DNA from: an uncultured Lachnospiraceae bacterium
GTDB taxonomy: Bacteria > Bacillota > Clostridia > Lachnospirales > Lachnospiraceae
NCBI GenBank assembly: GCA_947382625.1
Contig: CANDAG010000022.1
Coordinates: 1 to 63,677, forward strand
Length of the DNA stretch: 63,677 nt
Direction of reading: 5' to 3'
Numbering within the stretch: position 1 is the first letter of the stretch; every line of letters begins with the position of its first letter. The notes beneath the pieces were generated by a model. It saw only the letters and a list, made by a program, of their open reading frames with translations, made no database searches and was not told the DNA's origin. Both the position numbers and the translations under genes were made by a program. Positions 26,614 through 34,900 of this stretch are shown piece by piece.

Positions 26614-27639
26614 ATGAAAATGAAAACAAAGATTGAACAGGAAAAGATTCCCTTACGGACTCTCAGCAGCGGAGAAAAAATTCCCTGTATGGGAATAGGA
26701 ACCTTCGGCTCAGATAAATATGGAGCTGCGGAAATTGCCGAAGCAGTTTACGGGGCAGTAAAATGTGGTTATCGGCTGATCGACTGCGCTGCAGTATATC
26801 AGAATGAAAAGGAGATCGGTCAGACGCTGAAGCAGCTTTTTACAGAAGGAGAAGTGAAGAGAGAGGAGCTGTTTATTACCTCCAAGGTATGGAATGATAT
26901 GCATGGGGAAGGGAAGGTGTCTTCCTCCTGCAGGCAGAGTCTTTCGGATCTGCAGCTGGAATATCTGGATCTGTATTTTGTGCACTGGCCTTTTCCCAAT
27001 TATCATGCGCCGGGGTGTGACGGAGATTCCAGAAATCCGGATTCAAAGCCTTTTTCCGTGGAAGAATTTATGACAACCTGGAGGCAGTGCGAGGCGCTGG
27101 TGGATCAGGGGCTGGTGCGATATATCGGTATGAGCAATATGACGATCCCCAAGCTGGAGGCGGTGCTTCCCCTTTGCAGGATCAAGCCTGCAGCGTTGGA
27201 AATGGAGCTGCATCCTTCCTTCCAGCAGCCGGAGCTTTTTGACTATGCCATATCCCATAATATCCTGCCGATCGGTTATTGCCCCATCGGCTCTCCCTCA
27301 AGACCGGAGAGAGACAGGGCAAAGGAGGACGTGGCGGATATTGAGCTCCCGGCAGTGGCAGCCGCTGCCAGGGCACATCAGGTGCATCCGGCAGTGATCT
27401 GCTTAAAGTGGGCGGTACAAAGGGGGCAGGTGCCAATCCCCTTTTCTGTAAAGGAGCAGCAGTATCTTTCCAACTTAATGTGTACTACGGAGGATCCTCT
27501 TACAGAAGAGGAGATGAAGGCCATTTGCAGGGAGGATCAAAACTGCCGGCTGATCAAAGGACAGGTGTTTTTGTGGGAAGGAGCCAGGGGCTGGGAGGAT
27601 CTCTGGGATATGGACGGCGTGATCGTGACAAAGGAATAA
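26614..27639 (+). CDS. aldo/keto reductase
   Basis: NADPH-dependent TIM-barrel oxidoreductase. The tetrad is visible: Asp in GYRLIDCAAVYQNE, Tyr five residues later, Lys in FITSKVWND, His in LYFVHWPFP. 341 residues. Two ATG codons (26614, 26620) follow AGGAAGG; the first is taken. It lies 23 bases behind the dehydrogenase gene and is co-directional, indicating one operon. Confidence 0.88.
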   Translation: MKMKTKIEQEKIPLRTLSSGEKIPCMGIGTFGSDKYGAAEIAEAVYGAVKCGYRLIDCAAVYQNEKEIGQTLKQLFTEGEVKREELFITSKVWNDMHGEGKVSSSCRQSLSDLQLEYLDLYFVHWPFPNYHAPGCDGDSRNPDSKPFSVEEFMTTWRQCEALVDQGLVRYIGMSNMTIPKLEAVLPLCRIKPAALEMELHPSFQQPELFDYAISHNILPIGYCPIGSPSRPERDRAKEDVADIELPAVAAAARAHQVHPAVICLKWAVQRGQVPIPFSVKEQQYLSNLMCTTEDPLTEEEMKAICREDQNCRLIKGQVFLWEGARGWEDLWDMDGVIVTKE

Positions 27640-27667
27640 AGAGCAGATAAAGAGGAGGGAAAAGGAA

Positions 27668-28105
27668 ATGTTGAAGGGAGTACCTAAAATTTTATCTCCG
27701 GAGCTTTTAAAGGTATTATGCGAAATGGGGCACAGTGACCGGCTGGTGATCGCAGACGGTAATTTTCCGGCAGAGACCATGGGAAAAAACGGAATCGTGA
27801 TCCGTATGGACGGACACGGGGCCTGTGAGCTTTTGGAGGCGATCCTGCAGGTTTTTCCGCTGGATACTTACGTGGAGCATCCCATGAATCTGATGCAGGT
27901 GATGCCCGGCGATACGGTGGAGACACCCATATGGGATGAGTACAAAGAAATCGTTAAGAAGGCAGATGCGCGGGGAGAGACGGTCATAGGAGAGATTGAG
28001 CGTTTTGCCTTTTATGAGGAGGCAAGGAGTGCCTACGCGATCATCGCCACAGGAGAGAGTGCCCTTTATGCCAATATCATGCTGCAAAAAGGGGTTGTGA
28101 TCTGA
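27668..28105 (+). CDS. fucU: FucU/RbsD-family sugar mutarotase
   Basis: Enzymes of this family interconvert sugar anomers, classically L-fucose. The 145-residue protein follows E. coli FucU closely at LKGVPKILSPELLKVLCEMG, at the histidine-containing GHSDRLVIADGNFP, and at the C-terminal ERFAFYEEARSAYAI and ILQKGV-like end. AGGAGGG precedes the ATG. It completes the dehydrogenase-reductase operon and suggests that a free hexose or 6-deoxyhexose is handled here. The exact sugar is not proved. Confidence 0.85.
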   Translation: MLKGVPKILSPELLKVLCEMGHSDRLVIADGNFPAETMGKNGIVIRMDGHGACELLEAILQVFPLDTYVEHPMNLMQVMPGDTVETPIWDEYKEIVKKADARGETVIGEIERFAFYEEARSAYAIIATGESALYANIMLQKGVVI

Positions 28106-28110
28106 ATTTG

Positions 28111-28150
28111 CCGTAAGGAGAGACCCATCGAAGATGGGAGGATCCCTTAC
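28111..28150 (+). other. long stem-loop behind fucU
   Basis: CCGTAAGG pairs with CCTTACG, and inside it CCCATC / GATGGG pair around GAA. A second small stem GCGCAC / GTGCGC lies at about 28158. No T-run follows; the true terminator comes at 28190. Confidence 0.6.
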
Positions 28151-28189
28151 GACCTGCGCGCACATCAGTGCGCTTCTCTATAAATAGTA

Positions 28190-28235
28190 TCGAACACCGG
28201 ATGGATTGTTTTTGGGGGAATCTGTCCGGTGTTTT
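28190..28235 (+). terminator. terminator of the fucU operon, interrupted by a mobile element
   Basis: ACACCGGA and TCCGGTGT flank a loop rich in T and G, followed by TTTT. The palindromic element 28236-28380 begins directly after this T-run, and the last eight bases, GGTGTTTT, are repeated on its far side. Confidence 0.8.
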
Positions 28236-28380
28236 GTAACTATTCAGCCTTCGGCTTCATAGTTACCCTAAATCTGCCCATTTAAAGCCGCCTTCGGCGG
28301 AGGGGCAGATTCACTCTTGGCTGAATCCATGCTTTCTCACGGACTTTGCAGCAAGTGCAAAGTCCTGGCTGAATAGTTAC
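28236..28380. mobile_element. 145-bp MITE-like palindromic element, copy A
   Basis: The termini GTAACTATTCAGCC and GGCTGAATAGTTAC are perfect 14-bp inverted repeats. GGTGTTTT is directly repeated at 28228-28235 and 28381-28388, an 8-bp target duplication. Inside are three stem-loops: the 5' 31 bases (GTAACTAT...ATAGTTAC), AATCTGCCC...GGGCAGATT with a CCGCC-TTC-GGCGG tip, and GGACTTTGCA / TGCAAAGTCC. No open frame. GTAA ends with 8-bp duplications are, from my knowledge, typical of IS66-type elements, so a transposase acting in trans is likely. Confidence 0.88.
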
Positions 28381-28427
28381 GGTGTTTTCCCATTATAAAA
28401 AAAATACTATCAATCGGCGCATTTTTT

Positions 28428-28436
28428 TGGTAAAAT
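28428..28436 (+). promoter_or_regulatory. extended -10 before the GH31 gene
   Basis: TG-G-TAAAAT, 32 bases upstream of the start codon; no good -35 box. Confidence 0.35.
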
Positions 28437-28467
28437 CAATTAAAAGCGAATGCAGGAGGGATGGAAT

Positions 28468-30774
28468 ATGAAATTTACAGAAGGATACTGGTTAAGGAGC
28501 GAACGTGCCAATTCACTTTACGCCATGCAGGCCTGTGAGGTGGAAGAGATCCCGGGTGGTATGCGGATCCTTAACGCTGTGGGGCCGGTAGATTCCCGGG
28601 GGGCAACACTTAATATGCCTACCATTACAATAGAGTTTACGGCTGCGGCAGAGAATGTGATCTTTGTGAGAGCATGGCATTATGAGGCTTATGACAAAAG
28701 GGAGCCGCGTTTTGAGATCAGAAAGCCTTCCTGTAAAAGCAGCTTTACAAGGAACGATCAGGAAGCAGTGCTGACATCAGGAGAAGTCAGCGTCCATGTG
28801 AATCTTGCAAGATGGGAATACAGCTTTTGGGCGGGGGGAAGGATGCTTACCTCCTGCGGCTTCAGAAATTTGGGGTATATCCGCTGGGATCGGAAGGGAT
28901 CAAGTATGCTTCCCACAGAAAATTATATGTGTGAGCATGAATACAGCCCTTATATGGTAAATGAGCTCTCCCTGGCTCCCGGAGAAAATGTCTACGGCTT
29001 TGGAGAGCGCTTTACAGCCTTTGTAAAAAACGGGCAGGTAGTGGATACCTGGAATGAAGACGGCGGTACCTCTTCTCAGGTCGCCTACAAGAGTATTCCT
29101 TTTTATATGACAAACAGAGGCTATGGCGTACTGGTTGACCATGCGGACAACGTTTCCTTTGAGATGGCAAGCGAAAAGGTAGAATATGCAGGCTTTAGCG
29201 TACCCGGCGAGGAGCTGCGTTATTATTTTTTCTATGGCCCGAAGCCGAAGCAGATCATAAATGAATTGACGGCCCTTACAGGAAGGCCGGCGCTGCCTCC
29301 TGCCTGGTCATTTGGCCTGTGGCTTTCTACCTCCTTTACCACCGATTATGATGAAAAGACGGTGACAGGCTTTCTGGACGGTATGCAGGAGAGAGAAATT
29401 CCTTTAAGCGTTTTTCACTTTGACTGCTTCTGGATGAAGGGATTTCACTGGTGTGATTTTGAGTGGGATGAAAGGGTGTTCCCGGATACGGAAGGGATGC
29501 TTGCCCGTTATCATGAAAGAGGGCTGAAGATCTGTGTCTGGATCAATCCTTATATTGCCCAGGGAACCGCTCTTTTTAAAGAAGCAGTGGAAAATGGCTA
29601 TCTGCTCATGCGCTCAGACAAAAAGGGCGTGCGCCAGACCGATAACTGGCAGGCCGGCATGGGACTTGTGGATTTCACCAATCAGGATGCCTGCAGCTGG
29701 TATCAGAGTAAGCTGCGGCGTCTTCTGGATATGGGAGTGGACTGCTTTAAGACCGATTTCGGTGAGAGGATTCCGGTGGATGTGATCTACCACGATGGAA
29801 GCGATCCACGGGCCATGCATAATTACTATACATTTTTATATAACCGTTGTGTATTTTCACTTCTTAAGGAGGTTAAGGGCGAGAAGGAGGCCGTGCTTTT
29901 TGCAAGGAGTGCCACCGCAGGCTGTCAGCAGTTTCCTGTACACTGGGGCGGTGACTGCAGCGCCAATTATCCTTCCATGGCAGAAACCCTGCGGGGCGGC
30001 TTATCCTTTGCCATGTCAGGGTTTGCCTTCTGGAGTCATGATATCGGGGGCTTTGAGCATACGGCGCCGGCAGATGTGTATAAGCGCTGGCTTGCCTTTG
30101 GTCTGCTCTCCTCCCACAGCAGACTCCACGGCTCCTCCAGCTATCGTGTGCCATGGGCTTTCGATGAAGAAGCCTGTGATGTGGCAAGATTCTTTGTCCG
30201 CTTAAAATGCCGTCTGATGCCTTATCTGTATGCAAAGGCAGTAGAGGCTCATGAGGAAGGGACACCTGTCCTTCGGCCTATGGTGTTTGAATATCCGGAG
30301 GATCCGGCCTGTGCTTCCCTGGATATGCAATATATGTTAGGCGAGAGCATTTTGATCGCGCCGATCTTCAATGAAGAAGGGAAGGCCTGGTATTATCTGC
30401 CGGAAGGCACCTGGGTAAATTATTTTGACGGAACCTGTCAGGAGGGCGGTCGTTTTTATCAGGGAACCTATGATTATTTTTCCCTGCCCCTTTATATCAG
30501 GGAAAATACGCTTCTTGCGCTGGGGACTATTGCAGAAAGGCCGGATTATGATTATACAGCAAACAGCGAGCTCCATTTCTATGCGCCGGCAGAAGGAGAA
30601 AAGGCGCTTTGCCGGATCCCGGATACGGAGGGAAATATTGTGGCAGAGATAGCAGTGACTCTGAAAGATAACAAACTGGAATCCCGTGTGGAAGGGGCAT
30701 CTAGGGAAGCGTTTTTGGGCCGGAAGGTGATCGTCCATGGCCGGGACGGACAAATGACAGAAATGAGTCTATAA
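28468..30774 (+). CDS. glycoside hydrolase family 31, alpha-xylosidase type (YicI-like)
   Basis: Releases alpha-linked xylose, probably from isoprimeverose-type sugars of xyloglucan. 768 residues without signal peptide, so cytoplasmic. The nucleophile Asp430 is in KTDFGERIP and the acid/base Asp496 in HWGGDCSAN; the 66-residue interval equals that of E. coli YicI (416 and 482). WSHDIGGFE follows. The start ATG 28468 lies seven bases behind AGGAGGG; the earlier in-frame ATG 28450 precedes that site. The gene follows its own promoter after the mobile element. Confidence 0.92.
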   Translation: MKFTEGYWLRSERANSLYAMQACEVEEIPGGMRILNAVGPVDSRGATLNMPTITIEFTAAAENVIFVRAWHYEAYDKREPRFEIRKPSCKSSFTRNDQEAVLTSGEVSVHVNLARWEYSFWAGGRMLTSCGFRNLGYIRWDRKGSSMLPTENYMCEHEYSPYMVNELSLAPGENVYGFGERFTAFVKNGQVVDTWNEDGGTSSQVAYKSIPFYMTNRGYGVLVDHADNVSFEMASEKVEYAGFSVPGEELRYYFFYGPKPKQIINELTALTGRPALPPAWSFGLWLSTSFTTDYDEKTVTGFLDGMQEREIPLSVFHFDCFWMKGFHWCDFEWDERVFPDTEGMLARYHERGLKICVWINPYIAQGTALFKEAVENGYLLMRSDKKGVRQTDNWQAGMGLVDFTNQDACSWYQSKLRRLLDMGVDCFKTDFGERIPVDVIYHDGSDPRAMHNYYTFLYNRCVFSLLKEVKGEKEAVLFARSATAGCQQFPVHWGGDCSANYPSMAETLRGGLSFAMSGFAFWSHDIGGFEHTAPADVYKRWLAFGLLSSHSRLHGSSSYRVPWAFDEEACDVARFFVRLKCRLMPYLYAKAVEAHEEGTPVLRPMVFEYPEDPACASLDMQYMLGESILIAPIFNEEGKAWYYLPEGTWVNYFDGTCQEGGRFYQGTYDYFSLPLYIRENTLLALGTIAERPDYDYTANSELHFYAPAEGEKALCRIPDTEGNIVAEIAVTLKDNKLESRVEGASREAFLGRKVIVHGRDGQMTEMSL

Positions 30775-30796
30775 AAGACATTAAAAGGGAAAAGAA

Positions 30797-33343
30797 ATGG
30801 CTGATAGAACGAAGAAATTTTTATGGAGCAGCCTGATTGGCATGATATTGGTATGCGTGGTGGTATTTATGGCGCTTGCTGTTTTTATGAACAGGAAAAC
30901 CAAGGAATCTATTCAGGAAATCAGTGCAATATATATGGAAGAGCTCAACGCTCAATTGCAGGAAAAGTTTTCATCCGTCATTGATCTGCGTCTGGGGCAG
31001 GTAGGCGAGGTGGTGACCCAGATGCCGGAAGACAGGTTTGAATACGGGGAAGAGATGCTCGACATACTGACCCAAAGCCTTATGGTGAGGAATTTTGATT
31101 ATGTCGGGTTTCTTACCGGGGAAGGAGAGCTTTCCAGAATTTCAGGAGAAGAGCTTGAAATCTTTAATGACTTTGACGTCATGGAGGAACTGGACAAAAA
31201 CGGACATATCGTAGGGATGGCGACCAACAGGGAAGGGGACAAATTCCTTTTGCTCGGACAGGTAGCAGCCTATTCCATGGCAGAAGGGGAGGAAAGCCTG
31301 GCGCTGGTGGCAGGGGTCTCCATGGAATATCTGAATAAAGCCCTTTATCTGGATGAAAATGACGAGCAGGTCTACTCTCATATTATCGACGGGGAAGGGA
31401 ACTTTGTGATCCGTAACGGCGGCGCATACAGAAACAGCTATTTTGAACGTGTCAGAGAGGTATACGGAGATTACAACGGAACAACCGTAGAGGGATATAT
31501 TGAGCGGCTTAAGGAGGCAATGGATCAAAGGGAGGCTTACAGCGTTCTGGTCCTGATAGAAGGAGAGGAGCGTCAGGTCTATTGCTCCCCCATTGCGGAC
31601 AGCTCAGGCTGGTATCTGATCAGTATTATGAGAAATGATACATTGAATGAGGCAGTCACCAAGCTGGACAATGTGCGTTCCGGAATCATGATCGGAAGCT
31701 CTCTGATCATCCTTATCGCCATGCTGTTTGTTTTTTATAAATATTTTGGTCTGACACAACAGCAGATGAAAGCCCTTGACAGGGCCAAAAAGGAAGCCGA
31801 ATATGCCAGCAAGGCAAAGAGTGATTTCCTTTCCAGTATGAGCCACGATATCCGAACACCCATGAATGCAGTCATCGGAATGACGGAAATTGCCATGAAA
31901 AATGTAGGGGATCCTGATCGGATACAGGACTGCCTGAAAAAGGTCATGCTCTCCAGCAAGCATTTGCTTGGTCTGATCAACGATGTGTTGGATATGTCCA
32001 AGATTGAAAGCGGCAAGATGACCCTGAATATGAACCGGATGTCCCTGCGGGAGACGTTAGATGATATTGTGAACATTATCCAGCCTCAGGTGAAGGCCAG
32101 AAGCCAGTTTTTTGACATCTTTATCAGGAATATTTTGTCGGAGGACGTATACTGCGACAGTGTGCGCATCAACCAGGTGCTTCTAAATCTCCTTTCCAAT
32201 GCGGTGAAATTCACGCCTGAGGAAGGCCGGATCGATGTCCATGTCTATCAGGAGGAATCGGATAAGGGAGAGGAATATGTCCGGACTCATTTCGAGGTGG
32301 AGGATAACGGGATCGGAATGTCAGAGGAATTTCAGCAGAAGATCTGGGATACTTTTTCGAGAGACAATTCCGAGCAGGTACAAAAGACCACAGGAAGCGG
32401 GCTTGGAATGGCCATCACCAAAAGGATCGTGGAGCTCATGGACGGAACCATTGAGCTGAAAAGCGAGCTTGGGAAGGGAAGCCATTTTCATGTGATCATG
32501 GATTTCAAAAAAGCCGAGTCAGTGGATGAAATGAGGCTGCCGGAATGGAATGTTCTGGTGGTGGATGACAACGAGCTACTCTGCCACAGTGCAGTTGCCA
32601 ATCTGGAGGAGCTGGGAGTTCACGCTGAATGGACGCTGGATGGAAAAAGAGCGGTGGAAATGATAGAGGAGCGCCATAGCAGGAGGGATGATTACCGTTT
32701 TGTGCTGATCGACTGGAAAATGCCGAATATGAACGGCCTGGAGACCATTCATGAGATCCGCAGGCGGGTTGGCAAGGATATTCCTGTCTTTCTTATCTCA
32801 GCCTATGACTGGAGTGAAATTGAAGAAGAAGCCATGAATGCGGAGATAGAAGGATTTATTTCAAAGCCCCTGTTCCGCTCCACATTATATGGCTGTCTGA
32901 AGCACTATGCCGGGGACGGGACGGCTGCTATGGAAGACAATGACAATGAGGTCGTTGATTTTACCGGAAAAAGAATCCTTCTGGCAGAGGATATTGAGAT
33001 CAACTGGGAAATTGCTAATGAAATCCTTACATCCTTCGGGTTTGAAATGGAGCATGCAGAGAATGGTAAGATCTGCGTGGAGATGTTCACAGCGTCTGAT
33101 GTGGGATATTACCATGCAATTTTGATGGATATCCGAATGCCGGTAATGAACGGCTATGAAGCAACCAAAGCGATCCGCGGTCTGGAACGGGCAGATAAGG
33201 ATCTGCCGATCATAGCCATGACGGCGGATGCCTTCGAAAATGATGTTCAGGTCTGTCTGCAATGCGGTATGAATGCCCATGTAGCAAAGCCTCTTGACAT
33301 TCAGGAGCTGATCAGAGTCCTGAAGAGGAATTTAGGGGCGTAA
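30797..33343 (+). CDS. hybrid sensor histidine kinase with two receiver domains
   Basis: 848 residues: membrane segment about 10-32, extracytoplasmic sensor region about 33-290 (probably Cache type), second segment about 297-317, HisKA with His350 in SSMSHDIRTPMNA, HATPase with VLLNLLSNAVKFTPEEG, GSGLGMAITKRIVELM, then two receivers with Asp639 (LIDWKMPNMNG) and Asp778 (LMDIRMPVMNG). No DNA-binding or enzymatic output domain is present and no partner regulator is adjacent, so phosphate must pass to a protein encoded elsewhere. The gene is 22 bases behind the GH31 gene, which could mean a carbohydrate signal. Confidence 0.92.
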   Translation: MADRTKKFLWSSLIGMILVCVVVFMALAVFMNRKTKESIQEISAIYMEELNAQLQEKFSSVIDLRLGQVGEVVTQMPEDRFEYGEEMLDILTQSLMVRNFDYVGFLTGEGELSRISGEELEIFNDFDVMEELDKNGHIVGMATNREGDKFLLLGQVAAYSMAEGEESLALVAGVSMEYLNKALYLDENDEQVYSHIIDGEGNFVIRNGGAYRNSYFERVREVYGDYNGTTVEGYIERLKEAMDQREAYSVLVLIEGEERQVYCSPIADSSGWYLISIMRNDTLNEAVTKLDNVRSGIMIGSSLIILIAMLFVFYKYFGLTQQQMKALDRAKKEAEYASKAKSDFLSSMSHDIRTPMNAVIGMTEIAMKNVGDPDRIQDCLKKVMLSSKHLLGLINDVLDMSKIESGKMTLNMNRMSLRETLDDIVNIIQPQVKARSQFFDIFIRNILSEDVYCDSVRINQVLLNLLSNAVKFTPEEGRIDVHVYQEESDKGEEYVRTHFEVEDNGIGMSEEFQQKIWDTFSRDNSEQVQKTTGSGLGMAITKRIVELMDGTIELKSELGKGSHFHVIMDFKKAESVDEMRLPEWNVLVVDDNELLCHSAVANLEELGVHAEWTLDGKRAVEMIEERHSRRDDYRFVLIDWKMPNMNGLETIHEIRRRVGKDIPVFLISAYDWSEIEEEAMNAEIEGFISKPLFRSTLYGCLKHYAGDGTAAMEDNDNEVVDFTGKRILLAEDIEINWEIANEILTSFGFEMEHAENGKICVEMFTASDVGYYHAILMDIRMPVMNGYEATKAIRGLERADKDLPIIAMTADAFENDVQVCLQCGMNAHVAKPLDIQELIRVLKRNLGA

Positions 33344-33360
33344 GGCTGACAGCGTTTGAT

Positions 33361-33398
33361 ATCATAAGGATGTCTGGCGAAGCCTGGCATCCGTTGAT
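33361..33398 (-). repeat. 38-bp palindromic repeat, copy 3
   Basis: On the minus strand: begins ATCAACGGATGCC, core GCTTCGCCAG, ends CTTATGAT. The ten bases beyond it (minus strand ATCAAACGCT) look like the first part of a second unit in tandem. It starts 18 bases behind the histidine kinase stop. Confidence 0.8.
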
Positions 33399-33431
33399 TC
33401 TTACAGATTTCAGAAAGGTACGGTTTGATAA

Positions 33432-34079
33432 ATGACGAAGAAGGAACTGGCGCTTGAGGTCATCGAGCGTCTGAAAAAGGAATACCCGGAGGCGGGATGT
33501 ACGCTGGACTATAACCAGGCATGGAAGCTGCTTGTAAGTGTGCGGCTTGCGGCCCAGTGTACGGATGCGAGAGTCAATGTGGTGGTGAAGGATCTGTATG
33601 CCAGATTTCCGGATATCGATGCACTGGCATCGGCCTCTGTGGAGGAAATAGAGGAAATTGTGAAGCCCTGCGGATTAGGACACAGTAAGGCGAGAGATAT
33701 CAGCGCCTGCATGAAAATGCTGCGGGATGAACACGGAGGCAGAGTGCCGGATGATTTTGATCAATTGTTAAAGCTTCCGGGAGTAGGGCGTAAAAGCGCA
33801 AACCTGATCATGGGGGATGTGTTTGGTAAGCCGGCCATTGTCACAGATACCCATTGTATCCGTCTGGTAAACAGAATGGGGCTTGTGGACGGGATCAAGG
33901 AGCCAAAGAAGGTGGAGATGGCATTGTGGAAGCTGATACCGCCGGAAGAGGGGAGCGATTTTTGCCATCGTCTGGTAGAGCATGGCCGTGCAGTCTGTAC
34001 AGCCAGGACGAAGCCTTACTGCGATAAGTGTTGTCTGAAGGATGTCTGCGCCAGGGCTGGGGTGGAGCAGACCGCTTAA
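33432..34079 (+). CDS. nth: endonuclease III
   Basis: DNA glycosylase/AP lyase for oxidised pyrimidines. The helix-hairpin-helix LPGVGRKSANL holds the catalytic Lys, and TDTHCIRLVNRMG the catalytic Asp. The C-terminal iron-sulfur loop reads C-x7-C-x2-C-x5-C; the usual first spacing is six. 215 residues. The Shine-Dalgarno is AAAGGTACGG. It stands alone between two repeat-bearing gaps. Confidence 0.92.
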   Translation: MTKKELALEVIERLKKEYPEAGCTLDYNQAWKLLVSVRLAAQCTDARVNVVVKDLYARFPDIDALASASVEEIEEIVKPCGLGHSKARDISACMKMLRDEHGGRVPDDFDQLLKLPGVGRKSANLIMGDVFGKPAIVTDTHCIRLVNRMGLVDGIKEPKKVEMALWKLIPPEEGSDFCHRLVEHGRAVCTARTKPYCDKCCLKDVCARAGVEQTA

Positions 34080-34202
34080 CAGGCCGGGGCAGACTATACA
34101 GGATAGAGAGGAACAGACTATTCGGGAGAGATAGCATAGTAATGGCATGTAAGCGAAGTCTGCAATTGAAATAACTGTATAAAAATTATAAGGCTTCGAA
34201 TG

Positions 34203-34254
34203 CCTTGTAATCACGCATTTTTAAGTGATTATGAGGGGTTCGGGGTCTTTTTTA
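34203..34254 (+). terminator. possible terminator region between nth and the ABC module
   Basis: CCTTGTAATCAC pairs imperfectly with GTGATTATGAGG, and a run of six T follows 16 bases later. The 34080-34342 gap holds this and the repeats at 34263, nothing else recognised. Confidence 0.35.
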
Positions 34255-34262
34255 ATTACAAA

Positions 34263-34308
34263 ATTGTAGGATAATTGTAATATTGGCGTAGGATTTCTCT
34301 GCTATATT
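34263..34308 (+). promoter_or_regulatory. promoter with two 11-bp phased ATTGTA repeats
   Basis: ATTGTA occurs at 34263 and 34274, exactly 11 bases apart, ending where a -35 box would be. An extended -10 TG-C-TATATT is at 34300-34308. Direct repeats at this spacing are typical of OmpR-family regulators; none is encoded beside this transporter. Confidence 0.45.
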
Positions 34309-34342
34309 AGGGACTATCAAAGCAGAAAGAGGTGTTCACACA

Positions 34343-34900
34343 ATGAATTTATTAGAAGTCAACAATATCTGTAAGACTTATGGCAGTGGTGAAGCTACTG
34401 TACAGGCATTGAAAAAAGTCAGCTTTTCTGTCCCAAAGGGGGAGTATGTCGCTATTGTCGGGGAATCCGGTTCGGGTAAGAGTACGCTCCTTAACATGAT
34501 AGGCGCACTTGATAGCCCTGAGTCCGGTAAAGTAATGATCAGCGGCAAGGGCATTTTTTCCATGAATGACCGCAAACTTACTGTTTTCAGACGGAGAAAT
34601 ATCGGTTTTATCTTTCAGGAATTTAACCTTATCCCTGAACTTACGGTAGAGCAGAATATTATTTTTCCGGTACTGCTTGATTATCAGAAGCCTGACAGAA
34701 AATATCTGGCAGACGAGCCAACCGGGAATCTTGATACGCAGAACAGCAGTGAGGTCATTGCTCTTTTGAAAGAAGCGTCCAAAAAGTATGAGCAGACGAT
34801 TATCATGATTACCCATAACCGAAGTATTGCTCAGACAGCGGACCGGGTTTTGAATGTAACGGATGGCGTGTTGACGGATTTGGGGAGGTGCAGGGAATGA
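34343..34900 (+). pseudogene. ABC transporter ATPase with in-frame deletion of the signature motif
   Basis: 185 residues where relatives have about 225-255. Walker A GESGSGKST (about 46) and the Q-loop region FQEFNLIPELTVEQN are normal, but YQKPDRKY runs straight into LADEPTGNLD (Walker B). The usual 45 or so residues between them, which hold the LSGGQ signature and the helical subdomain, are missing without a frame change. ITHN with the switch His remains. A dimer cannot form normal ATP sites without LSGGQ, so it is probably inactive. It overlaps the permease by ATGA. Confidence 0.85.

Noticed and set aside
34192-34208. T-arm-like AAGGC-TTCGAAT-GCCTT, as in a tRNA 3' remnant or attachment site near the ABC module
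   Set aside because: The closing pair of the loop is C-G instead of the invariant G-C of tRNA T-arms, no acceptor end with CCA follows and no other tRNA part is nearby.
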